This document shows positions 1 to 11,464 of a stretch of 49,974 nt of DNA, in pieces (position 1 is the first letter of the stretch; each line of letters starts with the position of its first letter). A program made the position numbers and the translations under genes. A model generated the notes under the pieces. It was given only the letters and a program-made list of their open reading frames with translations, had not been told where the DNA came from and made no database searches. The stretch comes from Spirogloea muscicola (Eukaryota; Streptophyta; Zygnematophyceae; Spirogloeales; Spirogloeaceae): positions 247,306-297,279 of the forward strand of contig WELB01000183.1 in assembly GCA_009602725.1 (NCBI GenBank). The letters run 5' to 3'.

Positions 1-4
1 GGCC

Positions 5-43
<39 letters not shown>

Positions 44-855
44 TGGCGGCGGCGGCGTCGGGATGCCCTGTCGGGTTGCCTGCAGGGACTTGTCGCCCGC
101 GAGGCGTGCGACGCCTCTGCGACAGATTGGTTCAATCGTGGCCGTCAAGACCGAGTCGCCGGCGAGTCGCTTGCCGGGGGTCCCCCTCCGCCATGCACGA
201 CGCATTGCCCCGGGCACCGCTGACGGCACCACCGTCGTGCCGCTCTGCCGTTTAGCATAGCGGCTAAACGGCACAGTGCCGACGGTGGGTGCCAACTTTC
301 ACGATACTACTGCTGACATTCATGGAGTTGCGGCACTTCTGGAGTAAGTCCACATTACTGCAGCAAGCAAGAGTTGCTGGTGTGGACGTTCACGAGGTGC
401 TATAGAGGAAGAGACAGGGGTTGTGCTACAGAGCGTCAGGTACAGTCTCATGCAAGGCAACAGGAGGACATGTTCCCTGCTACTCTTTGCTTTGCCAGCT
501 CTGCCAACATGTATTGAATGTGGAATCTGCTGAATGATAGTCCCCAAATCCTAGACCAGCTGATTGGGCTGGGAACCACCTGACTGGGCCAGGCGGGCCT
601 TGTGAATCATGGGCGCTCTTCTTGCAATAAGGGTTGCCCGGAGCAAACTTTCTTTCATTCCGAAGGCAAGGCGATCGTGCCTGCTCCTGTGCGCCCTAGC
701 TGTGGCTGCCACCCACTTTGTGGGTGCGGTGCTAGTCTGATCTGTGTCTGCCGCCACGGGCGGATCTGTGATCGCACCGCCTGAGACGGGGTTAGTCTGC
801 TGGTCCTTCTGAGCTGGCGTTACACAGGCCCCGCACCTTTCAACGTTCTCTTCAC
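1..855. other. GCC-rich window start, no recognised gene
   Basis: The first 60 bases are a GCC/GGC trinucleotide tract (about 18-42) followed by an ATG-containing GC-rich stretch. In this window such tracts mark the 5' ends of genes, so a gene start may lie here. The open frame from 43 runs only 70 codons, is Arg/Pro rich and resembles no family I know. From 260 to 850 both strands are broken by frequent stops. Nothing further can be supported. Confidence 0.3.
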
Positions 856-1539
856 ATGGAAAGGGGCAAACATTCAGCAGCACACACGGAGTTGCAAGAC
901 GAGAAGCGGCAGTTGTTGGCACTGTTGAATTGCACACTGTCGAGAGGTGCACCGTCAGATGTTGCCAGAGATCTGGGGCACCAACAGCTTATGGGCCCAC
1001 TGCCTAGGCTGCGGAGACTTTACACATACATGTCTTGGCGCCTATGAGAGGGTCAAAAAAACAGTGTCTGCTTCATACGAGAATCTGGACTTCGACAAAG
1101 TGATACGAACTTCGCTCGGCAGAAACTTCGCAGTGGAAGCGCAGTCGCTGGCGAAGCTCTTTGCGAGCTCTTGAAGGGCTCACCTGCACTTGCTGGTCTA
1201 CATGATGTGGCCTAATTGACAACCAGGTGCTGCACAATGCTCGTACTTCAGCTGCTGTGAGTGGAGCCAGGAATGGAGTCTGGTGACGGAATGAAAGCAA
1301 ATACAGTAAGAGTTAATGTAGATCTGGATCTGGCAGCACAGCGTGCTGCCGTCTGCCCTCTCCGTGCTGCCGGACGTCCGATGCTGCTGCAAGTGGGGGT
1401 GAGGTGTGAAGCTGAAGAGGAGGTGGCAGGCAACATAACATGCCAAGTCATGTGTAGGTTTGCAGTATCGGAGATAGGCTTTGTCAAGGAGAATGAAAGT
1501 TCAATTATGGTGGGTCTCTACCAGCTGGAGGAGTGTTGA
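856..1539 (+). other. possible exons of an unrecognised gene
   Basis: Three plus-strand open segments follow each other: about 856-950 (Glu/Gln/Leu rich, coiled-coil-like, containing TELQDEKRQLLALL and followed by a GT at the end of the open part), about 1070-1172 (contains NLDFDKVIRTSLGR), and 1261-1539 (contains RPMLLQVGVRC and ends in a TGA after QLEEC). Each is compatible with an exon of a small multi-exon gene, but I could not join them with consistent phases and recognise no family. They could equally be chance open frames in moderately GC-rich DNA. Confidence 0.2.
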
Positions 1540-2543
1540 GGCCACAGCTAGCGGCAGTTGAGGACTTACAGTGCACCTGGATCTCGCTTGTGGAACTCGG
1601 CATTAGAGAACTGAAGACGATCAGAAGTTCCAACTGTAACAGCCTCTAGAGCATTGCATGCGCTGGCATCTGAGCATATAGATCTGGCTGCAGCTAGCCG
1701 CATCTGAAGTAAACTACATCTGGCGGAATGCAATGTACAACACTTGACAGTCTAGCTGGGGCATCTGCACTGAGCCGGTTGCTATTTTGCTGATACGTTA
1801 GACCTTCCATCTCATAGGACTCTGAGTGAAGACTTCTGATAGCTGCTATCTGACGTCCAACTAACATGTCAGCAATTGAGTCACATCGATGTATGGTCAG
1901 CTCTTATTTGAGCCAGCAATTATCACGAAGGCACTTTACTCTCCGATTGCATATCTCATCAACTTCAATCAACATTTGAATGTAAAAGAAAGCCTACTTC
2001 CTCCACACAAACAGTTGTAAGACACTTTCAGCATAGCCCCTTGGACAATGCAGCACCCAGCACTCACAAGTGCTACAAGGACAACTGGAGAACTGAAAGC
2101 CTGCTTCCTCTACGCAAGGTTGTTTGACACTTTCAGCATAACCCCTTAAGCAATGCAGCACTAAGCAGTCACCAGTACTACAATATCAACTGTGCTAAAA
2201 TGTCAATTGGATAGATTGACAGGAGAAGCAATAAAGAATGACATTGCTGTCTTAGATTCTACAGTAAGAAGCCGATACAAGATGCAAAGCCTACGTAAGG
2301 TGCTTGCACCAAAGAGTCTCTCAAAATTGGGACAATGTAAGGAATAAAGCCAAAGTGATTCAGACCAATGGAAGGCAGAATCAGTGATCAGTAAAGCTCA
2401 ACAATACCTAGTGAAGCACATGTCCAACTAGTAGCAAAATTGCAGTAGACCATGCTCTCAGAGGAGCACAGGCTCTCTGGGCTGGGTTTAGGATGTCCAG
2501 TTGTCCAAGAAACTGGATAAACCTCTCAGCTGAAAAGCTGAAT
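1540..2543. other. intergenic, nothing recognised
   Basis: About 1 kb of AT-richer sequence without a usable open frame. Between roughly 2010 and 2165 a phrase ending in 'acactttcagcata' followed by 'ccc(c)tt' and 'caatgcagca' occurs twice, an imperfect tandem repeat of about 110 bp. The stretch adjoins the 3' end of the minus-strand membrane-protein gene and may include its 3' UTR. Confidence 0.3.
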
Positions 2544-4174
2544 TTAAGGGTTCCGGCGAGTGTTGTTGGACGGAAGAGGAGCATACAGGTCCTCATTGCC
2601 GCTGCGGCCATAAGGCCAGCAGCCAGGGAAGCGGCTCGTGGAGATCCAAAGGTAGACAATGTAAGCGAGGTGGGCAACAACCACAACGAGGAGGATCCAT
2701 CCCAGGATGGTGGCAGCCCATGCCAGCAAGCTGTTCATGTCATTCTCTGCCAGGCAAAGAGCAGATGTAACAACATCAAGACACAATATCGACTTCCTTC
2801 GATGATATATTTCGGTGGTATATAAATATCAGGATGATAAATATCAACTGGACATATACAGAATGAAAAGCAAAATCAGAAGTGCCATATATACTATACC
2901 TCTGTAGATGGCAATGTGGTAGACGCCGGTCCGATGTTCCTCCCCAGTGACAGACACATAGACATGTGTTGTCAAGCCATTCTTGGACAGGAAGACAGTG
3001 TTGTTCTTCAAAGTCTCACCCTCAACGTCGTCAATGGTAATCTCATAGTCATAGTCATAGTCATGGTCCTGTACAACCGTCATGAAGTGAGATATTGCTG
3101 AATGAAGTACTGGATATGGATGTTGTCCTGTCTCTCTTGACAAATTTCTGAAGGAATTTGCTGTGCTTAAATTGCATCATTCTTGGTTCTGACTTCTGAT
3201 TTAGCCTGCGATAAATGCAACACAATACGTGATGGTCTGGACATTGACTAGCCTTTTAGATGCACATGAAAACTGACATCACCAAAGTGCAGGCTAAGTG
3301 CAGATGCAGACACTCACCACAGGCTTCCACAGCTTGGGGTGGATGTCCACAAATGAGACATTGGCATCGACAGTGGTTGAGTATTCGTAGATGGAGCCAT
3401 TGAAAGCAGGAGACAACACAGCGTCCTCGACGGTCAGGTTATGCAGGCGAGCCTTCGGCCAGTCCTCGGACGGGTGACGGCGGTGAGGAGGGGGAGGTGC
3501 GTCATCGTCCTCGGACCTTCGTGCGACAGTCCTGCACACACACACGTGTATGTAAGCGCCGGCGTGCCATCGCATCCTCAACATACTGCAGGCTTGACAA
3601 TACCTCTGACCAGCAAATTTGCATAGTGTAAGTATCGCACTAATGCTGAAGGGAAGGAGGAGCTGCAAAGATAGCTGCTTGCAGAGGGGTACTAGTATAA
3701 CGTACGGCGCAGCGACTGCCTCGGAAGTTGTCTCCTTAGCGGGCACAACAAGCGCGTCCAAGCTGCAATGACGAGCCACTGCATTAAGGACTAAGTTCGA
3801 ATACCTAGGGCGCTAAAGATCCTCTAGTGATTCAAGTGTCTCGAGCAAGTCATGGCAGGTCTGTGACAGCGCTTGGCCATCAGAGTCGCAAGTGAGAATG
3901 CCAGACTGAGGCTGTGCGCCAATCCTTAGCGGTGGCTGATTCCGAGCTCAACCGCAAGACCTCCACAAGCGCTTAGACGGCGCGGTTGTGGCGCTGCAGC
4001 TGCTGGGAGCCTCCCGCAACATCCGACCTCCAAGAGAGAGCGCCAGGGCGGCGAGCGACACAGGGTGAGCAGCCCGCCGTTAGCCGGACGGGGTGGAGGG
4101 CTACCTGGACGTCTCGGCGGCGACGGAGGCGGCGAGGAGGAGGAGGAGGGCGGTGGCGGCGGCGGCGGTCCTCA

Positions 4175-4175
<1 letters not shown>
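2544..4175 (-). CDS. secreted single-pass membrane protein with cadherin-like beta-sandwich
   Basis: Five minus-strand exons, 4105-4175, 3706-3762, 3318-3531, 2900-3068 and 2544-2746, join in frame with GT-AG introns (714 nt, 237 residues). The ATG at 4175 opens a classic signal peptide (Arg, then Ala/Leu run, about residues 1-20). A Pro/His/acidic linker leads to an ectodomain from about residue 70 with N-glycosylation sequons (NLT at 74, NGS at 87, NVS at 100, NNT later). The pattern LxNLTVEDAxLSPAFNGxIYEY resembles cadherin-like beta-sandwich repeats. An Asp/Tyr alternation (DHDYDYDYE) follows. A transmembrane helix spans about 177-199, then a roughly 38-residue cytosolic tail ending NNTRRNP. 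The function is unknown. Likely plasma-membrane or endomembrane, with extracellular or lumenal ligand contact by inference. The fold call is from motif spacing only. Confidence 0.7.
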
Positions 4176-4205
<30 letters not shown>

Positions 4206-4210
4206 TGCAG
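4150..4210. repeat. GGC trinucleotide tract at gene 5' end
   Basis: A GGC/GCC tract at about 4150-4204 surrounds and overlaps the ATG of the minus-strand membrane-protein gene and encodes part of its Ala-rich signal peptide. GC-rich sequence continues to about 4720 and is probably the promoter/5' UTR region. Open frames there in several frames are composition artefacts. Confidence 0.6.
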
Positions 4211-4729
4211 AAGGAAAGCTGGAGGAGAATTGATCCCATGCACTGTGACGACGGGATGTACCATTTCGGCCACCTCCCTCCCTCCTCGGCCGTTCCTCCC
4301 TCCCCTCTCGCCCCAGCCTCTCTCACCACCAGCAGGAAAGCCAATGGCGTGACTCCGTCGCTTTTGCGCATATTCCCTCTCCCCTCTCCGCAGCCCCGGC
4401 CCCCGGGGGGAGGCATCTCCGGGCCCCCGGGAGGCATCCGGCCCGACGCGGCCCGCCGTCGGCCCGACGGCGCCGTCGGGCCCCCTTCTGGCGGCGCCGC
4501 GAGATAGCGCCGCGTGGCGGTGGCGGGGCGCCGCTCAGGCGCTGCTGGAGCGCCGCGTGGCGGATCTGAACGTCGGGTGCATCGTCGCGGAGGGGGGCGG
4601 GGTGCCTGGAGCTCCCACCGGTAAGAGTGCGCCTGGCTGCGGCCCCCCCAGATCGCCGTCGTCGGCAAGACCGTCCGGTCGTCGGCCGCTCCTCGCCTCT
4701 GACGCAACTTCCCAGCTTGTGCTGTGAAC

Positions 4730-6640
4730 AGCCGCCAAACTGCCCGCTCAAGACGGGCAGGGAAAAATGTGAACGCCGTCCCCTTTCCTTGCGATTGCGG
4801 CACCCTACCCCTTCCATATTAGCAGGTGCCGTTAAATCTAACTCATGCCCGTCTGAAAACCTCCCTGCTGCCCGAGGAGCTCGGGCGCAGGCGCGCAGCA
4901 CCCCGTACTCCCGTGGCCATCCCGTGGCAATCTGCTTCGTCAAAGAGCTGCCGTGTGCGTCCGATATTTCACATCGACGGCCGCGGCAGCGCAGGAGCGA
5001 CAACACATATGTGTTGTGTATGCACTGAGGACCAAAGACCCGCTGCCGTGTACCCGTGCAACGGAGAGCTGCTACACGAGCTGGCGGGCCGTTTCAGGGA
5101 TTTAGGAATTTAGGTCGCGGTTGTTGTCAGGGGATTCCTGATTTACGAGAGCCCATAAGAGTCTTATGAGGGGGCGATGCTGAAACAGCTCTTCCTATAT
5201 ACATAACATCTTCCAATGTAAGGCAAAGGCTGCGAGAGAGAAGCCCGACGAAGTAAGATGAAGCTAGTGCAAAAGCGGAGCACTGGCTGTGAAGGGCAGC
5301 CCAACGGTTGAAGTGCCTGTGAAGAAGCTAGTGGCTCTTTCAAAGGGGCGGGGGCTGTGACCAGCCCCAAAAAATTGGACAAGGTCCAAAAGCCAAGAGG
5401 TGCTAAAACCACACAGCTGTGCAAGTGGCTATGGCGAGTGACATCTTAGTAACCCGAGTCAGCAGCCGCAAGTCGAAGACCCACAAAGATGCTCAGAAGC
5501 AGCAGCCAAAGTGTGGCCTCCCCGCAAGTGCACTGCATGAGCTTGGTATTGCTCAAAATGAGATGGAGAGTCGCATGCAAAACACCTGGGCAAGCAACCT
5601 GGCGGCAATGAAGTCGGTCACAAAGTCGTAGCCGGCAGAGTGGTCTGTGTACCTGCGCTCATTACCGCCTACAGCCTTGCTAACCGCGTACACTGCCTCC
5701 GCCGGCCTCCTCACAGCCTCCTCCTCACTGCCTCCTCACAGCCACTTTAAGGCCTCGCTTTGTGCAGGACCAAACTTTGCACTAGTATATCTTTCCGTGT
5801 GCACCGTGTATTTGCTCGGCTTGGCCACCCAATAACTTAGGTGCACTGCGCGCTTGTTCTCGTGCAGAGCCAGCGAGAAGCTTCTTGCATCTTCATCCCT
5901 GGAAGAGGTCCACTAGGTTCTCGAAGAGCCATCCGAAAGGGCTTCCTGACACCTTTGGGGGCGCTTTGATAGGTACTTGGAGCGCCTCTGCTGAGAGGTC
6001 GAGGAGTGGGAAGCTCACCAACCCAGGGCTCAGGAAAGTGCTGAAGAGCAGGAGGAAATAGCTCGCATAAGATGGCCACCGGAGCCTCAGGTTGTTACCA
6101 GAGGTTCGGGGCAGAGGGCCTGAGCGAGAGCTCTCCCGCCCTTCCGAAGCGCCTCGCACACGCTAAATTGCCAGCCATCTGTGATAGGGCTGCTTGACTT
6201 TGCCGCTTCGCCCTCGTCGTTTTGAGAGGCGACGCTGCTGCACGCTGCTCGGCCAGCTCCTCCATTGGCAGCTTTGCTGAACGAGCCAGACTGTCCTGGA
6301 GGCATTTGCTGCTACCATCGCCATGGGTGGTATGAGTGTAGATGCAAGCTCAAGCTTGGGAATGAGCAGGTACAACGCCCAGGCTGCCTCGTCCAAAATT
6401 TAGCTTGCTCTTGCGAGAGGATAGGGCGCCAGCACCTTGCAGCACCCTCTGCGTGCCCATTTGGGAGTGCGTCGGACGTTCTAAATGCCGTTTGGGTGAG
6501 GAGCAGGAGGTCCACCGTCCCGTGCCTGCCCAATACCAGCCAGGGAGAGGCGCGCGTTGCGCGTGCAAATAAAAGACAGTTCCAGGAGAGGAAAGAACTG
6601 GAAAGAAAGGGAATCCCTTCTAAACCAAAGCACCTTGGGA
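4730..6640. other. repeat-rich spacer with degenerate retroelement tail
   Basis: No gene is recognised in this 1.9 kb. Around 5440-5480 the minus strand reads a degenerate DLRLLTRV segment, the tail signature of the dispersed retroelement family described below. Around 5340-5380 lies a diverged copy of the hairpin unit. The rest, including long minus-strand open frames near 6000-6400, has no recognisable product. Confidence 0.4.
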
Positions 6641-6654
6641 GATGAAAGAAAGTG

Positions 6655-6948
6655 CTCGCCCATAGAGAAGAGTGGCTGGCAAAGCCAGCCCAAAAAAATG
6701 GACAATATCCCAAGCACCTTGGGACATGGTAGTGTCCGGCAAGTGAAGCGACGTCGCTGACCAGCTCCTAACGGCTCTGGCGGTTGCGGAAGTGTCAAGA
6801 GCATGGGCTGCCTAACCTCTCGTCTTGATAAGGCGGCGGCATGCGAAAGAAGAAAAGTTGGCGATGGCTCATTCTTCGGCTTTGGACATTGTCCATTCTC
6901 TTTTGGGCTGGCTTTGCCAGCCCCTCTTTCTCTATGGGCGAGCCTTCT
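6655..6948. repeat. inverted pair of hairpin repeat units
   Basis: A minus-oriented unit (about 6655-6706, 'GGCTGGCAAAGCCAGCC' core flanked by 'tcgcccatagagaag') and a plus-oriented unit (about 6887-6946, core 'gggctggctttgccagccc' followed by 'tctctatgggcgagcc') face each other about 180 bp apart. Each unit is itself a short hairpin, and the pair forms a larger imperfect palindrome. Both belong to the dispersed family seen more than 30 times in this window. Confidence 0.8.
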
Positions 6949-7049
6949 TTCTGATGGCTGTTGAGGAGCTAGCCCGGAAGAATGGACCGAGCTTCGAGGA
7001 AGGTGCTGCTGTTCAATCGTGCACCGGAGGATCGTCCTGCACATATGGA

Positions 7050-8100
7050 GGATCCCGTGGGAATGGGTTTTAGTCTTATATTGGAAGAGCTGTTTGTCTT
7101 TAGCATAGGCGTTGCGACAATCCACGTCCGGGCCCACGATAAAGATAGTGGTATCCATGCAGCATCGGGTCCCAACAGCCCGTGCCGGGAGAATGCCACT
7201 GTTGCGTTGGTCCCACGAAAGCCGGGCGGGACAGCGCCCCGGCTTGCCGGCGGGGGGGAGGGCTTGCACGGCAAACGATGCGCGCCGATCTCTCGGTGCA
7301 GAGTGCCCGCACGCTCGTGCGCGCCCCCGCGCAACAGAGATCCGTCGCGTATGGCCTGGAGCAAGCGCACGCACTGGGCGTGCGCAGCTAGCAGACGAAC
7401 CAACCCGCCTTCTCCGTACGCCTTGGGGCTCGGACACCAAGTTGATTGTCCGTGGCGCCTGGCCCAGGGGTTTCCTGGCCGCGGGGTCGCTAGCGGGGCC
7501 TCCCCGGAGGGCCCGCCGACGGGGACGTCCCCCAGCCCGTCGTGGCGAGCAATTGGGGACCGCGCCCGTCGCAGGCGCGCCCCGCCGACCGGGGGGGCGG
7601 GGGTTCGATCCCCCCCCANCCCCCCCCCCCCCCCCATGGGGCGCTTTTTTTGTGACGCGACCAGGCGCCCAGCCCCCCACCCCGGTGCCGTTTATATCGA
7701 CCCCACGTCCCCATCAAGGATAGCATATGTTTATGCAACCCTTATCGATTACCCCCACTTGTCGCTCTGGCTTTTGCTACGTACAGTGTACTGGCTTGAA
7801 TTGCCAACCCTTTTCATTCCATGCGCACCGCGCTCGCCTTGGCTCATTGCGGGGACGAGATCCGAGATCCCTGGAGCCGCGGCCGCCATAGCCGCCGCTA
7901 CCGTGCGGGCCCCCGCAACTGACCCCCCCATCTCCGGCTCCTCGCCCCGCGCCGCGCCCGCCCTCGCCGCCGCCTCTCGCGGCTCAGAGCCCGGGCGCCC
8001 GCCNGTGAGTGGCCTTCGTTCGCCTCGCCCGGGCGGCGCTCGCGCGCTCGCGACTCGGTGTCCGCCGTGGCGGCCGCGCCGCGGACCATCGCTCGGCGCG
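7050..8100. other. GC-rich spacer with a C-run and two ambiguous bases
   Basis: Very GC-rich spacer upstream of the root-cap gene. A homopolymeric C run (about 7611-7636) contains an N at 7619, and another N lies at 8004, typical of unresolved low-complexity sequence. At about 7780-7830 'tgtactggcttgaa' followed by a 'catgcgcaccgcgc' motif recurs near 36430 (plus) and 49280-49345 (minus), so part of this spacer belongs to the dispersed repeat family. The long open frames here are composition-driven, and I see no protein. Confidence 0.4.
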
Positions 8101-8662
8101 AGCGCCGGTCGGCCAGACAGGGGATGCGCACACCCCAGGGCTGTGTCGCTCTAGCACATCAGGGACGTCGGAGTCCGATGGAGCTCCGACGATAGCTCCT
8201 CACGGCTTGGCAGCCACAGAAGGCCGCACATCGAGCAGCTTCTGCAGCGAGTGTGGCCCGCTGGACACACATTACTGCGCTTAGAGGTCGTGGTAATGCA
8301 CGGTCGACTGTCCCTGTTGGTGGTCGACTTGAAGACGACGGGCTTGGAGCTAATCGCGGAAAATCCAGCTGCGCAGAGGAGAGCTGCTGCCGATGTTCCT
8401 GGCACGACTGGCCGGAACCATAATGCATGGCTCCCAGCATCATACATGCTACTTCGCCTCAACTCCAGGGCTTTCCTTATGCAATATGGTCCGCATTAGA
8501 GCTCAGCAGATGAAGGGCTGTGCGGAGCCTGTGCAGCGACCAGCGGGCTGCAAGGTTGCTCAGAGGAGTAGGGCCACTCTAGTTAGCAGAGAGTAGCTGC
8601 TGTGCATTGCTTTGTCCTTACCACAAATGTTGCACTCCCTCCTCAGGTATGGGCGAGCGAGG

Positions 8663-11464
8663 ATGGCAGACGGGATACATAGGCGCTCTGCTATGCTGGT
8701 CGCTGTGTATACGGCCTTATTACTCCTAGTGACAAGCCTGAAGGGCGCTGATGCGACCACCGGTGCGACTGTCACAGGAGAGGTGTGCCACTAGTAGGCC
8801 ACTTTTGGAGAGGAGCATGGAATCGTAACAGCAGGTTGTGGTGCTTGGATGGAACATCAGTTGTGCTGATGGGGCCTGGCACGCTTGGGAGGCTGGTCGT
8901 GCAAGTTGATGCACGAGCCGATGATGGAGTGTTGCTGCTTGCAGGTAGTATGCGACTCATGCAGCTCAGGTCTGGACCTGACCTGGGCTTCAGAGACCAA
9001 AGCTCAATGGCGCTCCATGCATCCTCCTGTCAATGGAGCGATGGTCACAATCACCTGTGACCTTGGGACCGGTGGGACCAAGATCATCAAGCAGCCTACT
9101 GACGCAAGTGAGCTTTCTGTTTTATCAGGCATGCTTCATTTGGTGCTGTAGTCATGGTGCCAGGGGCTCATTCATGAAGCTTGTCTATTAGTGAGAGGTC
9201 GACTCTTTGAAGATACAAAGGCTTGCCAGTGACTTTTGCTAGACTCATGAGTTAGGCTGCTGTTTGTATGTCACATCTTTGCAAGCATTGCATTACACAT
9301 CACAATCCACTCATGTCAGACTTGTGCCACACTCATGCAAGTGCTGGTCCTCCATGTACAGGTGGTGTTTTCCTACTGCAAAATGCTCCTTCAGCAGGGC
9401 AGTACAGCGACTTCCAAAGCTGTGTGGTGATATTGACTGGGGCTTGCCCAACTGAAAGTCAGAGCTGCAGCACAAGAAGTACATGCAGCGATGGGGATGT
9501 TGGTCAGATCATTCTCAATTCCACAGGTACTAGCCTGCAACGTGCACAGATGATTGTTGTAATCAGGATACAGAGTATAGATCTGAGCCCAAGACCAGCC
9601 TCACACTTGCATCTGTTTCTTAGTAGTGTACACACTGTCCTTCGTAGTTGTGGATGTGATGGTGATGAGGTGCCCTGCCAAAGGCATGCATTGCTGAGGC
9701 AGCATTGCCATGTGTACAGTAAAATGTGATGTTGACATACTTGTAGACTTGCCTATTATCAATAGCAGAAGGCCTGTTTTGATCTTGCTATTTGAAGCCA
9801 TCTCATACTCAAGTCCATCTCATGTCCTGTTCAACCTCTAACGCTGCCAGCCCCTCATACTCTATCAGGTGGCACCTGGCTGTTACCTGGGAAAACGTAT
9901 CAAGTAGGTCCATATTGCTTCGTACCAGATTCACCGCCAGATATCTGCACAGCCCCTGCGCCCATCACACAACCTGCTATTCTGAAATCGAAGCCAGATT
10001 GCTCAAAAGGAGGGGTTCTCTGTGGTGACCCAAGATTAGTTGGAGGGGATGGAGTACCATTCTGGTTTCATGGTCTCAAGGATGCAGATTTTTGTCTGGT
10101 CTCTGACCGGAATCTGCAAATAAACGCCCATTTTATTGGGCAGCCTAATCCACATGGCAGGCACGACTTCACCTGGGTTCAGGTGAGGCTGGATCATGCT
10201 ATCTTGTCGTGGCCAGCAAGCTCGCCTTGTACTCTTACGGATGGTCATTTTGCAGGAGAATGTACCTCAGATAAAGCATTTGGTGCAGTGCTCATGTAGT
10301 GTCTTGTAAGTCGTGCATGGCTGGTCCTAGAGGGGAGGCTCTTACCTGGATTCTGTCTAGGTTTTGAACTGAATGCAAGCTAATGTGCTTGTGTCATGAA
10401 GGCTGTTGCAATATTATATGGAGAACATAAGCTGTATGTGGGAGCTCAGCAGGAGGCCATCTGGGACAATCGGAAAGATCATTTGGTCTTCATCCTTGAT
10501 GGCAAGGTACTTACATGCACATTGCTTCAGCATGGTCCTTTACTGTGGAAGTCAAAGGTTTTGTTCACGCTCCGCTATGTAATTAGACCCTTGCAGGGAC
10601 GAAAACAAACATTGACAGTATACATGTCATCTGATGTGCTGGAGAGCCTCAGGAAAAGACCAGTTGCTGCTATCTACTGATGCATCAAGCCTGAGATTAT
10701 CAAGCTCTGTAGCGAAGTGATGCTTGCCCACTTCGTCCAACCGTGTCTGCTTGTTGCTCTTCATGCAGCCACTGCTGGATGTCACTGGGACAAAGTCGGA
10801 GGCCGTATATGATTCTGAGGATGCTGGGGTGCAAATAAGAAGACCAGGCTCAGCAAACCTTGGCTCAGTTGAGGTCCAGGGTCTCTTAAAATTGACACTG
10901 GAAGTGAAACCCATCCCAAAGAGGAACTGGACTGAGACCAGCTGTTTTGCACACATTGACATGGCTATGGACTTTGCGCAATTATCAAGTAAGGACCTTC
11001 CTGCCAGCCTGCCGTCTGTGATCTAGTCCAACCGGTAATTGTGCACCTGTACAGTGCATGGTGTTGCTGATTGAGTCAAACATTGACAAGCTTGGCTTTT
11101 CACAAGGATCAAGAATCTGTTCTCATGTGGTCACATCATGACTTCCTCAGATCAAGCAGAGGGTGTTCTTGGCCAAACGTATCAGAAGCTTTGGCACCCA
11201 CCAAATGTGAGGGAAGAAACAGCACGCTCAGGAATGAAGGCCTACATTTTGCAGGACGTTGAATCCTACCAGACATCATCCCTGCTGGAGCAGGACTGCC
11301 CAGTGTCTATATTTGAAGGACGGAAGTATGACAGGGCTGGGAGGGGCAGCACTGCCTGGCAGAAGGCTGTTGTGGACGATAAAGATGAGCCCGACGACGA
11401 CGGGTCCGCTTCGCATTGCTCGAATGATCGGGGAGGAGGCGGTCTCAAGTGCGTCAAGCGATAA
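8663..11464 (+). CDS. root-cap / LEA-related family secreted protein
   Basis: Seven plus-strand exons (8663-8782, 8945-9107, 9362-9526, 9869-10182, 10402-10506, 10769-10988, 11151-11464) join in phase to 1401 nt, 466 residues. The start at 8663 opens a signal peptide with hydrophobic core LVAVYTALLLLVTSL. A Cys/Ser-rich region follows (exons 2-3). Exon 4 carries the family hallmark: CGDPRLVGGDG at about 201-211, then FWFHGLKDADFCLVSD, INAHFIG and DFTWVQ. Later hallmarks are LVFILDGKPL, CFAHIDM and GVLGQTY, with a C-terminal YQTSSLLEQDC. These match the plant Root_cap (PF06830) order. The tail is acidic then basic, ending GGGGLKCVKR. Probably an extracellular/cell-wall protein; its biochemical role in plants is not established. 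This is the only recognised gene on the plus strand. The intron 10507-10768 contains an in-frame alternative reading that I rejected. Confidence 0.85.

Noticed and set aside
3973-5028. Open frames of 130-276 codons over the 5' region of the membrane-protein gene
   Set aside because: Poly-Arg, poly-Pro and poly-Gly products of GGC tracts in shadow frames. Only the 71-base first exon there fits a signal peptide and splice phase.
7530-7625. tRNA-like segment: 'gggggttcgatccccc' resembles a T-arm, with an upstream 'tggcgagcaattggg' A-box-like motif
   Set aside because: The acceptor stem does not pair, position 33 of the candidate anticodon loop is not T, and the 3' side runs into a C homopolymer with an N. 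The GC composition alone can produce such stems.
6481-8154. Long open frames of 390-399 codons on both strands
   Set aside because: They overlap each other in opposite directions, cross two ambiguous bases and a C run, and consist of Arg/Pro/Gly/Ala expected from very GC-rich DNA.
10507-10680. In-frame continuation of root-cap exon 5 to a stop at 10680
   Set aside because: It would remove the CFAHIDM and GVLGQTY hallmark exons. Splicing 10506 to 10769 restores the family DGKPL motif in phase.
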